64,000 bases of DNA from contig NZ_KB903250.1 in assembly GCF_000379685.1 (NCBI RefSeq), forward strand, positions 558,624-622,623, in the 5' to 3' direction. This stretch comes from Catelliglobosispora koreensis DSM 44566 (lineage in GTDB: Bacteria; Actinomycetota; Actinomycetes; Mycobacteriales; Micromonosporaceae). A model generated the notes under the pieces. The model searched no databases and was not told where the DNA came from. It saw only the letters and a list, made by a program, of their open reading frames with translations. Each line of letters starts with the position of its first letter. Position 1 is the first letter of the stretch. The position numbers were made by a program, and so were the translations under genes. Positions 26,219 to 34,706 of the stretch are shown in pieces.

Positions 26219-27973
26219 ATGATAGGCGGGAAGTACACACTCCGCGGTGGGCGACGGGACGGGCGGCTCGGCTCCTGGCACACACTGTCCGATCAGGACG
26301 GTCAGGTGCACGGTGGACTGAGCCTCGACCCGAGCGCGCTTGACGAGGCCGCGGCACACCGCCTGAGCGACACGATCCGTGCTAACAATCAGCTTCCGGG
26401 CATTCTCTCGCTGATCGATCAGGCCGCTGAAGAAAACGTGCTGTGGCTGATCTCGGCGACCCCCGCCTCACCGACGGTGCAACAAGCCTTGGACACGGGC
26501 AACCCCATCCCTGGGGCGGTCAGCCTGCAGATCGCTGTCGATTGTGGACAGACCCTTAGCCGCCTGCACGAGGCAGGTCTCGCGCACGGAGACTTGAACG
26601 GCGACACCGTGGTGCTCAACGCGACCGGTGCGGTAACTCTCGTGGAATGCGGCTACGCGCACGCTCTCGTGGGCACTTCGCCCGGCCCTGGCCACGACGT
26701 CAACGGCTGGGTGGCATTGCTGCGCTCCCTGGCGCAGCCCCGTCCCGATGACACGGTCAAGCAACTGCTGCTTTCCGCAGCTATGCAAGCCGAAGCCACC
26801 GGCGGAAGCCCCGGCCTCGCCGCCGGCCTATCGGTGCTCACTGATGCCGCACCGGGAGTACCAGGTTACGCCGACCGTGGCTCCCTAGCTCTCGTCAGCG
26901 CCACTGTCGCGGCAACAGCCATGACGGCCCAATCCCCACGCGCAGCAGCGAACGCCTTCCCTGGCTCCGCCGCCGCGAGCGCTCCCAGCGCTCCGGGTTC
27001 TGCTCCCGCTCCCGGCACGGCGCCGGGTTCCGTTGGCGCGCAAGGTTACCCAGGTTCCGCTGGCGCGGCCGGTTTTGCTCCGCCCGGTTCCCCTTCAGCA
27101 GGGCAGGGCGCTGGCGTGGCCGGTTCGCCGGGATCTGCTGGCGCGGCTTCGGCCGGCTCGGGCGCCGGGATGGCTGGCGCGGGCGGCGCCGCGGCCGCGG
27201 GCGGGATGGCCGCTGGAATGGCTGGCGCGGGCGGTCATGCTGCCGGGCAAGGCGCGGGTGGCTTTGCTGGGCATGAGGAAGCGACCGCGATTCTCCAGGC
27301 CTACCCCGACGATCACGCGGTTACGTTGCCGCCGCAGGAACTTGCTACCCGGCTGGGCAAACTCGCCCGCGAAAGTGCCGGCCCGCAGCAGTTGAATCCG
27401 ATGCCGCCCGCTTACGTTGCGCCGCCTCGGCAGGAGGCCGATGGCATCGTCCGGTTTGGACGTGGTGTAGCGGCTCCGTCAGCGCCACAACAGCCGAGTC
27501 CTGTTGGCGCGCCTGGGTGGCAGACTGGCACGCGAGCGATGCCGGTGCAACAGCGCCGCAAGCGCGGTCTGCTCGCGGGTGCGATCACGTTCGTGCTGAC
27601 GATGGCATTGGTAGTCGCGATTGGTTACGTGTTGTGGGACCGCAACCGCACGCCGTTGGCGATCGTCTCCGTCTCAGCCGCGACCGCGAAACCCGTTGAG
27701 CGTGGCTGCGATTTCGACGTCACCGTCATCGGCAAGGTGAACACCAACGGCGAGCGCGGCACCATCCAGTACGTCTGGCAACAGGTCGACGAGACCAAAG
27801 ACGTGACCACCAAAGTGTTCACTCAAGATGTGGACAAGGGCACGCAGGTCGTTGAGCTTCCTTTGCTGTGGCAGTTGCGCGGCAAGGGAAAAATCAACGC
27901 GACCGCCGTGCTCCGGGTGCTGTCACCAACGCCCGTGCAGGCTGAGACGAAATTTGTCTACAACTGCCCGTGA
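26219..27973 (+). CDS. Membrane pseudokinase with low-complexity linker and outer beta domain
   Basis: The first 220 residues of this 584-residue protein keep a kinase outline, but key residues are missing. There is no glycine loop and no VAIK-type lysine; the catalytic loop reads HGDLNGDTVVL (H123-G124-D125), and ECG (143-145) replaces DFG. A long Ala/Gly/Pro/Ser-rich linker (about 235-345) follows, then a single membrane helix (about 447-470) and an outer domain with two cysteines. It lies 13 bp after the kinase gene and shares its membrane topology, suggesting a regulatory partner or scaffold. Its last 16 bp overlap the convergent YbjN gene. Confidence 0.65.
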   Translation: MIGGKYTLRGGRRDGRLGSWHTLSDQDGQVHGGLSLDPSALDEAAAHRLSDTIRANNQLPGILSLIDQAAEENVLWLISATPASPTVQQALDTGNPIPGAVSLQIAVDCGQTLSRLHEAGLAHGDLNGDTVVLNATGAVTLVECGYAHALVGTSPGPGHDVNGWVALLRSLAQPRPDDTVKQLLLSAAMQAEATGGSPGLAAGLSVLTDAAPGVPGYADRGSLALVSATVAATAMTAQSPRAAANAFPGSAAASAPSAPGSAPAPGTAPGSVGAQGYPGSAGAAGFAPPGSPSAGQGAGVAGSPGSAGAASAGSGAGMAGAGGAAAAGGMAAGMAGAGGHAAGQGAGGFAGHEEATAILQAYPDDHAVTLPPQELATRLGKLARESAGPQQLNPMPPAYVAPPRQEADGIVRFGRGVAAPSAPQQPSPVGAPGWQTGTRAMPVQQRRKRGLLAGAITFVLTMALVVAIGYVLWDRNRTPLAIVSVSAATAKPVERGCDFDVTVIGKVNTNGERGTIQYVWQQVDETKDVTTKVFTQDVDKGTQVVELPLLWQLRGKGKINATAVLRVLSPTPVQAETKFVYNCP

Positions 27974-28446
27974 TCTGACTCCGGGGCGAGATGACGGAAG
28001 GCTCGCAGGTTTTCCGTTGATTCGCCCCGGCTCAGCCGCCACGCCCATTCGCGCCTTATCGCACTGCTGAAACCCAGTTCCAGCAAGGTATCGAAGGACT
28101 CATCGGCGGCTGAAAGCGTCGCGCCCAGTATTTGATCGAGCGTCTCGTCGGTGACGGCGGGCAACGGGAGACGGCCCGTTAAGTACACATCGCCTTCGGT
28201 GTCGATGGTGAACGCGACACCGTGGAGCTTGGCGTTGCGCCGCAATAGCCACGCCCACACGGCTTCCCGGTTCTCATCGGGTTGCCGGATCACGAAGGCC
28301 TCCACGCGCAGCGCGTGCTCGCCGACGATCAGATTGACGTTGGTCTTGAGCTTGTGAGTGCCCGGCAAAGTGACCACATAGGAGCGTTCTCCCGTGCGGT
28401 CTAAGGGCAGCCCGTCGCAGACGCGCTCGATGACTTCCGTTACCAC
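27958..28446 (-). CDS. YbjN-domain protein (Rv0487-like)
   Basis: The 162-residue soluble alpha/beta protein matches the YbjN/type-III-chaperone-like fold ([36 protein letters not shown]). In mycobacteria the equivalent gene lies directly after mshA, exactly as here: its GTG start overlaps the last codons of mshA by 7 bp. Function is unknown; a chaperone or adaptor role is commonly suggested for the fold. The 3' end overlaps the convergent pseudokinase gene by 16 bp. Confidence 0.8.
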   Translation of the reverse strand: MVTEVIERVCDGLPLDRTGERSYVVTLPGTHKLKTNVNLIVGEHALRVEAFVIRQPDENREAVWAWLLRRNAKLHGVAFTIDTEGDVYLTGRLPLPAVTDETLDQILGATLSAADESFDTLLELGFSSAIRREWAWRLSRGESTENLRAFRHLAPESDHGQL

Positions 28447-29711
28447 GCCGCGTTCGCCAGCTCGCGACGGCAGCGTTCCCGGTTTTGCACCATGACGTCA
28501 GAGTAAACCGACAGGAGCGAATCGACCGTGCGGTCCCACGAGAAGTCGTTGGCGTGACGGACCGCCCCGCACGACAGTTCCTCGCGCAAGGCCGGCGACG
28601 ACAGGAGCCGGCCGAGCGCGTCAGCCCAAGCCGCCGGATCGTGATTGTCCAGGAGCAGGCCGCTCACGTTGTCGCGCACGGCAGTCACCAGACCGCCCAC
28701 GGCGGCCGCGACGACGGGCGTGCCGCAGGCTTGGGCCTCCAGGGCGACGAGGCCGAACGATTCGTTATAGGACGGCACCGCGACCACATCAGCGGCCCGG
28801 TAGACGTCGGCTAGGTCTTCGCCCGTTTGCGGCGGCAGGAACCTGATGCGATCGCGCACGCCCAGGGCGGTCGCCAGCTCGATAAGCGCCGTCGGACGGT
28901 CAAGGCCACTGCCGCTCGGCCCGCCCACGATCAGTCCGATCGTGTCGGGACCGGTGCACTGGGCCAGCGCCTGGATCAACACATCGGGGGCTTTAAGTGG
29001 CTGAATGCGCCCCACGAACGCGACGATCTTCGCGCGCTCCGGCAGGCCGAGCCGTTTGCGGGCCAGGGCTTGGTCACCTGGGGAGAACCGGCCCAGGTCG
29101 ACGCCGGGCGAGACGACCGAGACACGGTCGATGCACGCGTCGTAGAGGTCGACAAGTTCACGGGCTTCGGTCGGGGTGTTGGCGACCAGACGGTCCGCCT
29201 GCTCGACGACCTGTTCTTCACCGACGACCCGGCCGAGCGGCTCTTTGCGGTCACCTTCGGCGAGCTGCAGGTTCTTAACCTTGGCCAGGGTGTGCGCGGT
29301 GTGGACGAGCGGCACGCCCCAGCGGTCCTTGGCCAGCCAGCCCACTTGACCGCTGAGCCAGTAGTGCGAGTGGATCAAGTCGTAGTAGCCGGGCGCCATC
29401 GCCGCCTCGGCACGAAGCACGCCGTGGGTGAAGGCACACATCTGCGCCGGGAGATCTTCCTTGGCGAGCCCTTCAAACGGCCCCGCGTTCACGTGACGGA
29501 CCGTCACGCCCGGCGCCAGCTCGGTGCAACCGGTCCGGGAACTCGAGGTCGTGCGGGTGAAAATCTCGACCTCTACGCCCCGGCGGGCGAGCCGTTTGGA
29601 GACCTCAACGATGTAGACGTTCATGCCTCCGGCGTCACCCGTGCCTGGCTGGTGCAGGGGTGACGTGTGCACGGAGAGGGTCGCCAGGCGCCTGGGCAGA
29701 GTAAGGCTCAC
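28440..29711 (-). CDS. mshA: D-inositol-3-phosphate glycosyltransferase (mycothiol biosynthesis)
   Basis: This GT4 enzyme starts mycothiol synthesis by joining UDP-GlcNAc to inositol-3-phosphate. Hallmarks are [20 protein letters not shown] near the N-terminus, [20 protein letters not shown] and [18 protein letters not shown]. The start is set at GTG 29711 ([18 protein letters not shown], 423 residues). An open frame continues upstream but runs into the divergent SDR gene and shows no MshA-like sequence. The ribosome site is weak, so the exact start is uncertain. Mycothiol is the redox thiol of actinobacteria, and a mycothiol-dependent-isomerase-fold gene lies 5 kb away. Confidence 0.93.
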   Translation of the reverse strand: MSLTLPRRLATLSVHTSPLHQPGTGDAGGMNVYIVEVSKRLARRGVEVEIFTRTTSSSRTGCTELAPGVTVRHVNAGPFEGLAKEDLPAQMCAFTHGVLRAEAAMAPGYYDLIHSHYWLSGQVGWLAKDRWGVPLVHTAHTLAKVKNLQLAEGDRKEPLGRVVGEEQVVEQADRLVANTPTEARELVDLYDACIDRVSVVSPGVDLGRFSPGDQALARKRLGLPERAKIVAFVGRIQPLKAPDVLIQALAQCTGPDTIGLIVGGPSGSGLDRPTALIELATALGVRDRIRFLPPQTGEDLADVYRAADVVAVPSYNESFGLVALEAQACGTPVVAAAVGGLVTAVRDNVSGLLLDNHDPAAWADALGRLLSSPALREELSCGAVRHANDFSWDRTVDSLLSVYSDVMVQNRERCRRELANAAW

Positions 29712-29790
29712 AGCGCGGTTAACTTTCTGGAAGCAAATCCTCTTCCCGCCCCCAACGTGACGCAAGTCATTGTCGATAAGATCAGCGCTT

Positions 29791-30531
29791 ATGGCGTACC
29801 CCCAAAAAAGTGCTGTTGTGACAGGAGCCTCAAGCGGCATCGGTGCCGCGACCGCCCGCAAGCTGGCGAATGATGGTTTTCATGTCTACGCACTGGCACG
29901 CCGGGCCGACCGGCTCGCCGAGCTGGCCAAGGAGATCGGCGGAACCGCTGTGACCTGCGACATCACGAGCGATACCGATGTCGCGGCGTTCGCGAGCTCG
30001 GTTGACCGGGTCGATCTGCTTGTTAACAATGCTGGCGGTGCCCACGGCTCTGAATACGTCGCCGACGCGAAGATCGATGACTGGCAGTGGATGTTCGACG
30101 TGAACGTGCTCGGAACACTCCGCGTCACGAAGGCACTCCTGCCCAAAATGGACCATGGCGGCGCTGTGATCACCATCAGTTCGACCGCCGGACTGGTCGT
30201 CTACGAAGGCGGCGGCGGATACACGGCGGCCAAGCACGCGCAGACCGCGCTCGTTGAGACGCTGCGGCTGGAGCTGTGCGGAAAGCCGATCCGGGTGATG
30301 GAGATCGATCCCGGCATGGTCAAGACCGACGAGTTCGCGCTGAACCGCTTCGGCGGTGACTCCAGCAAGGCAGAGTCGGTCTACGCGGGCGTAGCCGAAC
30401 CCCTTGTCGCCGAAGACATCGCCGAATGTGTCTCGTGGTGTGCCGGGCTCCCCGCGCACGTCAACATCGACCGCATGGTCGTACGCCCGGTGGCACAAGC
30501 CGCGCAACACAAGGTGCACCGGGTGCCGTGA
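29791..30531 (+). CDS. Short-chain dehydrogenase/reductase
   Basis: The 246-residue classical SDR has TGASSGIG (residues 11-18), NNAG (79-82), Ser130/131 and YTAAK (Y144, K148). It resembles YdfG-type 3-hydroxy acid or serine dehydrogenases; substrate is unknown. ATG 29791 gives the usual N-terminus ([14 protein letters not shown]). M. tuberculosis carries an SDR (Rv0484c) at the same place next to mshA, so this gene belongs to the conserved backbone. The methyltransferase gene overlaps its stop (GTGA). Confidence 0.85.
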   Translation: MAYPQKSAVVTGASSGIGAATARKLANDGFHVYALARRADRLAELAKEIGGTAVTCDITSDTDVAAFASSVDRVDLLVNNAGGAHGSEYVADAKIDDWQWMFDVNVLGTLRVTKALLPKMDHGGAVITISSTAGLVVYEGGGGYTAAKHAQTALVETLRLELCGKPIRVMEIDPGMVKTDEFALNRFGGDSSKAESVYAGVAEPLVAEDIAECVSWCAGLPAHVNIDRMVVRPVAQAAQHKVHRVP

Positions 30532-31298
30532 AGCCACAGGGCTCCGTGACCCGGGGCACCACCAATCCCAACCGCCTGCGCCGCGTCGACCGGTGGATTT
30601 CCTGGCACTGTGGACTTTCACTCCGCGACGCCGCTGACCCTTTGGTGGTGGACCTCGGTTACGGGGCAACGCCTGTGACCGCGGTGGAGCTACGGTCCCG
30701 GCTCGCGGCCATTCGCGCCGACGTGCGCATGGTCGGGCTCGAGATCGATCCACTCCGGGTCGCCGGCGCCCAAAGTGACGCGGCACCACCGCTTTTGACC
30801 TTCGCGCGCGGTGGCTTCGAGCTGGCCGGCTTACGGCCCGTCATGGTCCGGGCCTTCAATGTCCTTCGCCAGTACGACGAATCGGCCGTCCTGTCCGCAT
30901 GGGAAACCATGACCTCCCGTCTGGCACCCGGCGGCTGGCTCATCGAAGGCACCTGCGACGAACTCGGGCGGATCTGCACCTGGGCCGCCCTGCCCGCCGG
31001 ATCCGTTGTGCCGCAGACGCTGACACTGGCGGCGAAACTGTCCACTTTGGAGTCGCCCCTCTCCTTCGCCGAGCGGCTCCCCAAAGCCCTTATCCACCAC
31101 AACGTTCCCGGCTCACCAGTGCACACTTTGCTGTCGTCGTTCGCGGAGGCCTGGCAGCACATGGCTTCCATGACCGTCTTCGGCCCACGCCAGCGCTGGA
31201 TCGCCACCGCCCGTCACCTCCATGAGACCGGATCACCCGTGCTCTACCAACCGTCCCGTTGGCGACTCGGCGAAATCACCTTCCCCTGGCCCGCCTAA
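30528..31298 (+). CDS. SAM-dependent methyltransferase-like protein
   Basis: The 256-residue protein begins at GTG 30528, overlapping the SDR stop. VVDLGYGATPVT is motif I of a class I methyltransferase, VGLEIDPLRV is the acidic loop that holds the SAM ribose, and the segment with LAPGGWLIEGTCDE matches the post-motif strands. Substrate is not evident. The last codons and the stop lie in the first unit of a 29-bp tandem repeat. Confidence 0.75.
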   Translation: MKPQGSVTRGTTNPNRLRRVDRWISWHCGLSLRDAADPLVVDLGYGATPVTAVELRSRLAAIRADVRMVGLEIDPLRVAGAQSDAAPPLLTFARGGFELAGLRPVMVRAFNVLRQYDESAVLSAWETMTSRLAPGGWLIEGTCDELGRICTWAALPAGSVVPQTLTLAAKLSTLESPLSFAERLPKALIHHNVPGSPVHTLLSSFAEAWQHMASMTVFGPRQRWIATARHLHETGSPVLYQPSRWRLGEITFPWPA

Positions 31299-31350
31299 CC
31301 AAGCCACCCTTCCCCTGGCCCGCCTAACCAAGCCACCCCTCCCCTGGCCC
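31281..31350. repeat. 29-bp tandem repeat at the methyltransferase 3' end
   Basis: Units begin at 31281, 31310 and (partial, one change) 31339, each starting TTCCCCTGGCCCGCCTAACC. The stop codon TAA at 31296 is inside unit 1, so the repeat has copied the end of the gene. It looks like recent slippage. Confidence 0.8.
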
Positions 31351-31373
31351 ACCCTTCCCGGCCCGCCCCTTCC

Positions 31374-31477
31374 GTGATCCACATCCCTACTCCTGATCCA
31401 CATCCCTCCAGACGTGATCAACAGGCGATTCGATCACGTCCCAACGGATGTGGATCTCGCCTCGGGATGTGGATCAC
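31374..31477. repeat. Nested palindromic repeat array
   Basis: GTGATCCACATCCC (31374-31387) is perfectly inverted at 31464-31477. GATCCACATCC (31395-31405) is inverted at 31446-31456. GACGTGATC (31411-31419) is inverted at 31432-31440. The three pairs nest to give one long cruciform or RNA stem of about 104 bases in a convergent gap. It could be a REP-like element, a protein-binding array or a terminator. Confidence 0.75.
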
Positions 31478-31552
31478 GACTAATCCGCGAAGCGGCGGAC
31501 GCGATAGCGCGGCGTAGCGGAGCGTGGGACTCATAGGTGCGACTTCGGGACA

Positions 31553-31600
31553 GGGAGGAAATCCTCCACAACAGTCGCGAACTGTGGAGGATTTCCTCCC
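31553..31600. terminator. 18-bp perfect hairpin
   Basis: GGGAGGAAATCCTCCACA (31553-31570) pairs perfectly with 31583-31600 across a 12-base loop. It has no T-run but is very stable. It probably stops transcription from the methyltransferase side of the gap. Confidence 0.6.
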
Positions 31601-31638
31601 CCACACGAACTCACCACCTCTGAAGCCAGAGACCCTGC

Positions 31639-31834
31639 GCGAAGGGACGTGGTGACGCGAAGGGACGTGGTGACGCGAAGGGACGCGGTGACGCGGGGCG
31701 GCGCAGGGACGCGAAGGGGCGCGGTGGCGCGAAGGGGCCGCGCGAAGCGGCGGACGCGATAGCGCGGTGGCGCGAAGGGACGCGCTGGCGCAGGGGCGCG
31801 GTGGCGCAGGGGCGCGGTGGCGCAGGGGCGCGGT
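31639..31834. repeat. Short tandem repeats (18-bp and 16-bp units)
   Basis: Three 18-bp units (GCGAAGGGACGTGGTGAC, third with one change) span 31639-31692. After degenerate copies, three exact 16-bp units (GGCGCAGGGGCGCGGT) span 31787-31834. The opposite strand reads as a Pro/Arg/Ala-rich frame that is a by-product of the repeats. Confidence 0.8.
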
Positions 31835-31842
31835 GGCGAAAG

Positions 31843-31900
31843 TTGTTGCGGGGCAACAAGAAAGATCCGCGCAACCTCAAACGGAGAAGTTGCGCGGATC
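31843..31900 (-). terminator. Tandem terminator of the LPXTG protein gene
   Basis: GATCCGCGCAAC (31864-31875) pairs with GTTGCGCGGATC (31889-31900). On the minus strand the stem is followed by TTTCTT, giving a standard intrinsic terminator 14 bp after the stop. A second stem TTGTTGC/GCAACAA at 31843-31859 backs it up. Confidence 0.85.
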
Positions 31901-31914
31901 GGGAAGAGCAGCGG

Positions 31915-33501
31915 TTAGCAGGAGCGCGGGCGTGGGCGTGGTGATGGGCGGCGGCGGTGGCCGGTGGCGGGACCGCTGCCCAGGGCGAAGCCGAGACCGC
32001 CGAACACGACGAGCAGAACGCCTGCTTTCACGAGGTCGCCGATGTTGGTGCCCGTGATTGGAAGCGTGTCGGTGACGAGATTGACGCGGTGGTCTTCGAT
32101 CTCGCCACCCACGGCGAACTGGGCACCGGTGGGCTGCGGGTCGGCCGCAAGCGGGTCGGTGCCGGAGTAGAGCCGCAGGCGCAGGTAGGACGAGGCACCC
32201 GCGGCCGTTGTGGGCGTCCAGTTCAGGACCACATTGCCGCCGGCGGCAGGGACCGCGGCGACGGCCCGTTCAGAGGCGTCGAACGTGCCGGAGAGGTTGA
32301 AGTCGACCCAGCCCGCCAGAACGGCCGCCCCACCAGTCGTGTTCGTCGTCGGAACGGTAAGCGAAGGCGCGGCCGTGTTGATCGTCGTGCCCACGCCGTC
32401 TTCGTCGTTGACAGGCAGGTTGAGGTTGTCGCCGTCGGCTCCCACGGACGGGATGCCGTCCAGATCGGAGTCGATGAGCGAACCGATGCGCAGCTTGCGG
32501 TTGACGTCATAGCCGCCGGTGGTGTTCGGGTCGCCGACCTCGCTGAAGATGTGCCCTGGTCCGCCGTTGGGGTTCAGCGTTTTGTACGTGTCAGGCGCGT
32601 CGCCGAAGTCCGTCGCGACCAGACAGTCAGCACCGTCATTGATCAGCAGCGGGTCACCGGGAGTGTAGGGAATGACCTGGTAGTTCTGCTTGGTGTAGAT
32701 GCCAAAGGTCTGTGAACGCGCGCCCGGCTTACCATCAGCGAGCAGGTCGTCGACGTCGTTGTTGGACACATAGATCACGCCGTTGACGTCCTCGACGTAG
32801 ACAGCGCCGTAGTTGTTGCCGTCAGGCAGGTCAGCCGAAAGATCCCGGACGTTGGTCACGACCCCCGTGTCCGGGTTGATGGACACCAGACGGCGGATCG
32901 TGTCGCCTTCCATCTCAACGGAGTAGAGCAGCCCATCGTCGGGGTTGAAGTCCCAGTCACCGATGCGCAGGAAGGTCATGCCGTTAGTGGCCCGCGACAA
33001 AGGCGTGCGCGAAATTACCTCGCCCACATCACCGTCGGTGGGGTCGACGTCAATCACGACGACCTCGTTGACGGGCTGCTGGGTGTGAATGATCAGGCGG
33101 TCCTGATCGTCAATGGTCCCGGTATTGGTCCGGGTGGCCGTGAACGGCGGCGTGTATTCCAGCGGCCCAACATCGGTCGTATTGCCCTGGCTGTCAATGC
33201 GCACAAGCGTGTCGTTAGCCGGATTGGTGCGCATTCCCCAGAACACCTTCTGGCTGCGGGAATACCCGAAAGCGTTAATCGACTGGCCAACACCATTGAT
33301 CGGCACGAACAGCGAAGTACTCAAGTCGAAATAGCCGAGGTCCGATGTTGCCCCAGTCTCCGACTGCATCTGATACCCGAGGTTTGGGCACGTCGGGAAG
33401 GGACTAGTCGGTGGCGGCGGAGCCGGCGCGGCAAGCGCGGGGGTCGCCAAACCGGTGGCTGCTATCGAACCAAGAAGTGTCGTATATAAGACATTGCGCA
33501 C
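31915..33501 (-). CDS. LPXTG-anchored surface protein with beta-propeller-like and GEVED-type domains
   Basis: The 528-residue protein has a signal peptide (about residues 1-24, ending ALA), a Pro-rich junction, an N-terminal region of repeated beta strands (about 40-300) and a C-terminal jelly-roll-like domain ending in GEIEDHRVN, similar to GEVED domains. The sorting signal is LPITG at 480-484, followed by a hydrophobic helix and a basic tail (HRRRPSPRPRPR). It should be linked to peptidoglycan by a sortase; no sortase gene is in the window. It starts at GTG 33501 with little ribosome site, close behind a small ORF and murB on the same strand. Ligand unknown. Confidence 0.75.
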   Translation of the reverse strand: MRNVLYTTLLGSIAATGLATPALAAPAPPPPTSPFPTCPNLGYQMQSETGATSDLGYFDLSTSLFVPINGVGQSINAFGYSRSQKVFWGMRTNPANDTLVRIDSQGNTTDVGPLEYTPPFTATRTNTGTIDDQDRLIIHTQQPVNEVVVIDVDPTDGDVGEVISRTPLSRATNGMTFLRIGDWDFNPDDGLLYSVEMEGDTIRRLVSINPDTGVVTNVRDLSADLPDGNNYGAVYVEDVNGVIYVSNNDVDDLLADGKPGARSQTFGIYTKQNYQVIPYTPGDPLLINDGADCLVATDFGDAPDTYKTLNPNGGPGHIFSEVGDPNTTGGYDVNRKLRIGSLIDSDLDGIPSVGADGDNLNLPVNDEDGVGTTINTAAPSLTVPTTNTTGGAAVLAGWVDFNLSGTFDASERAVAAVPAAGGNVVLNWTPTTAAGASSYLRLRLYSGTDPLAADPQPTGAQFAVGGEIEDHRVNLVTDTLPITGTNIGDLVKAGVLLVVFGGLGFALGSGPATGHRRRPSPRPRPRSC

Positions 33502-33519
33502 AAAGGCCCAACGAGCGAG

Positions 33520-33624
33520 TCACTCGTTTGGCGACCGTTTCCCCAGGATCCAGGCCAATCCCAGGACAGACAGTCCGAACGCGAGCATCGATCCACCGAG
33601 GATCACATACGGTTGTAGCTGCAC
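33520..33624 (-). CDS. Possible 34-residue single-pass membrane peptide
   Basis: Between murB and the LPXTG gene a frame from GTG 33624 to TGA 33520 encodes a peptide beginning VQLQPYVILGGSMLAFGLSV and ending LAWILGKRSPNE: one membrane helix and a charged tail. The spacing (23 bp after murB, 18 bp before the next start) fits an operon. The ribosome site is weak, so it remains tentative. Confidence 0.4.
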   Translation of the reverse strand: MQLQPYVILGGSMLAFGLSVLGLAWILGKRSPNE

Positions 33625-33647
33625 AACCTGGTCAACGATCTAATTGA

Positions 33648-34676
33648 TCACAGGGTGCAGTTAACGAGGACAGGTTCCGGGTGCAGCGTTACGCCGAACT
33701 TGTCGTGCACACCGTCTCGTATTTCCGCAGCTAAACCGAGCAGATCCTTAGTCGTGCCGTCACCCGGATTGGTGAGCGCGAGCGTGTGCTTCGACGAGAT
33801 CGCGGCTGGCCCGCGCCGGTAACCTTTCGTGAATCCGGCTCGCTCAATCAACCAGGCCGCCGACACCTTCATCACCCCGCCTTCGCCCGGCCAGGCCGGC
33901 GGTTCAACTTCCAATTGGGTGTACGCCGCAGCGCTGAGCACTGGATTGGTAAAGAACGACCCGGCTGACCGCGTGTCGGGATCGGACGGATCGAGCAACA
34001 TCCCCTTGCCCCGGCGCAGTTGCAGCACCGCGTCACGGGCGTGCTCCAGGGGTACCCTCTGGCCTTCTTGCACCCCGAGCGAGCGCGCGAGTTCGGTGTA
34101 GGCGATGGGCCCCGAAAGCGGATCCGCTAGCAGGCGGAAAGTCACGTCCAGCACCACCCAGCGGTCGTTGTGCTTGAACCGGCTATTGCGGTACTGAAAG
34201 CCGCACTCCGCCGCGCTCATGACACTGACCGCTCCTTCGTCGCGGTCATATACCGTCACCGATTCGATGGTCTGCGAGACTTCCTGCCCGTAGGCGCCGA
34301 CGTTCTGAATCGGGGTGGCTCCGGCGGCCCCTGGGATGCCCGAAAGACACTCCACTCCGGACCATCCTTGCGCGACGGTCGCCGCGACGAACTCTTCCCA
34401 GTCCTGGCCGGCCTGCACCTGAACGAGCACGTGCTCGCCGTCGTCATACGTCACGGCCCAGCCTTCGGAGCGAATGAGCATCACCGTTCCGGGGAATCCT
34501 TCGTCTGAAATCACCACATTGCTACCGCCACCGAGCAGAAGGAGAGGCCTATCCTCTCGCACGCACTCCTGAACCCCAGCAATAATCTCTTCAGCGTTAG
34601 TGGCGCGCACGATTCGCGCGGCAGGACCACCAAGGGCCAAGGTGGTATACGTGGCGAGCAAAGTATCGTCAGACAC
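33648..34676 (-). CDS. murB: UDP-N-acetylenolpyruvoylglucosamine reductase
   Basis: The 342-residue type I MurB reduces UDP-GlcNAc-enolpyruvate to UDP-MurNAc using NADPH and FAD in peptidoglycan synthesis. FAD-binding LLLGGGSNVVISDEGF and SGIPGAAGATPIQNVGAYG, the YRNSRFK segment, and catalytic Ser in SAGSFFTNP are all present. The GTG start at 34676 has AGGGTGG a few bases upstream. A longer open frame runs under the divergent neighbouring gene and is discarded. In M. tuberculosis murB (Rv0482) lies near mshA, as here. Confidence 0.93.
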   Translation of the reverse strand: MSDDTLLATYTTLALGGPAARIVRATNAEEIIAGVQECVREDRPLLLLGGGSNVVISDEGFPGTVMLIRSEGWAVTYDDGEHVLVQVQAGQDWEEFVAATVAQGWSGVECLSGIPGAAGATPIQNVGAYGQEVSQTIESVTVYDRDEGAVSVMSAAECGFQYRNSRFKHNDRWVVLDVTFRLLADPLSGPIAYTELARSLGVQEGQRVPLEHARDAVLQLRRGKGMLLDPSDPDTRSAGSFFTNPVLSAAAYTQLEVEPPAWPGEGGVMKVSAAWLIERAGFTKGYRRGPAAISSKHTLALTNPGDGTTKDLLGLAAEIRDGVHDKFGVTLHPEPVLVNCTL

Positions 34677-34706
34677 GTCAACCACCCTAGGCGGGGAGGA
34701 CAGAGT

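Larger units (their letters stand above)
31299..31914. other. Gene-free repeat-rich gap (616 bp) between convergent genes
   Basis: No credible coding sequence is seen. The gap holds, in order, the end of a 29-bp tandem repeat, a nested palindrome array (31374-31477), a near-exact stem (31553-31600), 18-bp and 16-bp tandem repeats (31639-31834) and two terminator hairpins (31843-31900). A 27-bp block starting CGCGAAGCGGCGGACGCGAT is present at 31486-31512 and again, exactly, at 31741-31767. Confidence 0.75.

Noticed and set aside
31639-31834. CRISPR array
   Set aside because: Units are directly adjacent with no unique spacers, and no cas genes are present anywhere in the window.
31611-31880. 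An 89-codon Pro/Arg/Ala-rich frame
   Set aside because: It is produced by the tandem repeats of the gap and has no start or ribosome site of note.
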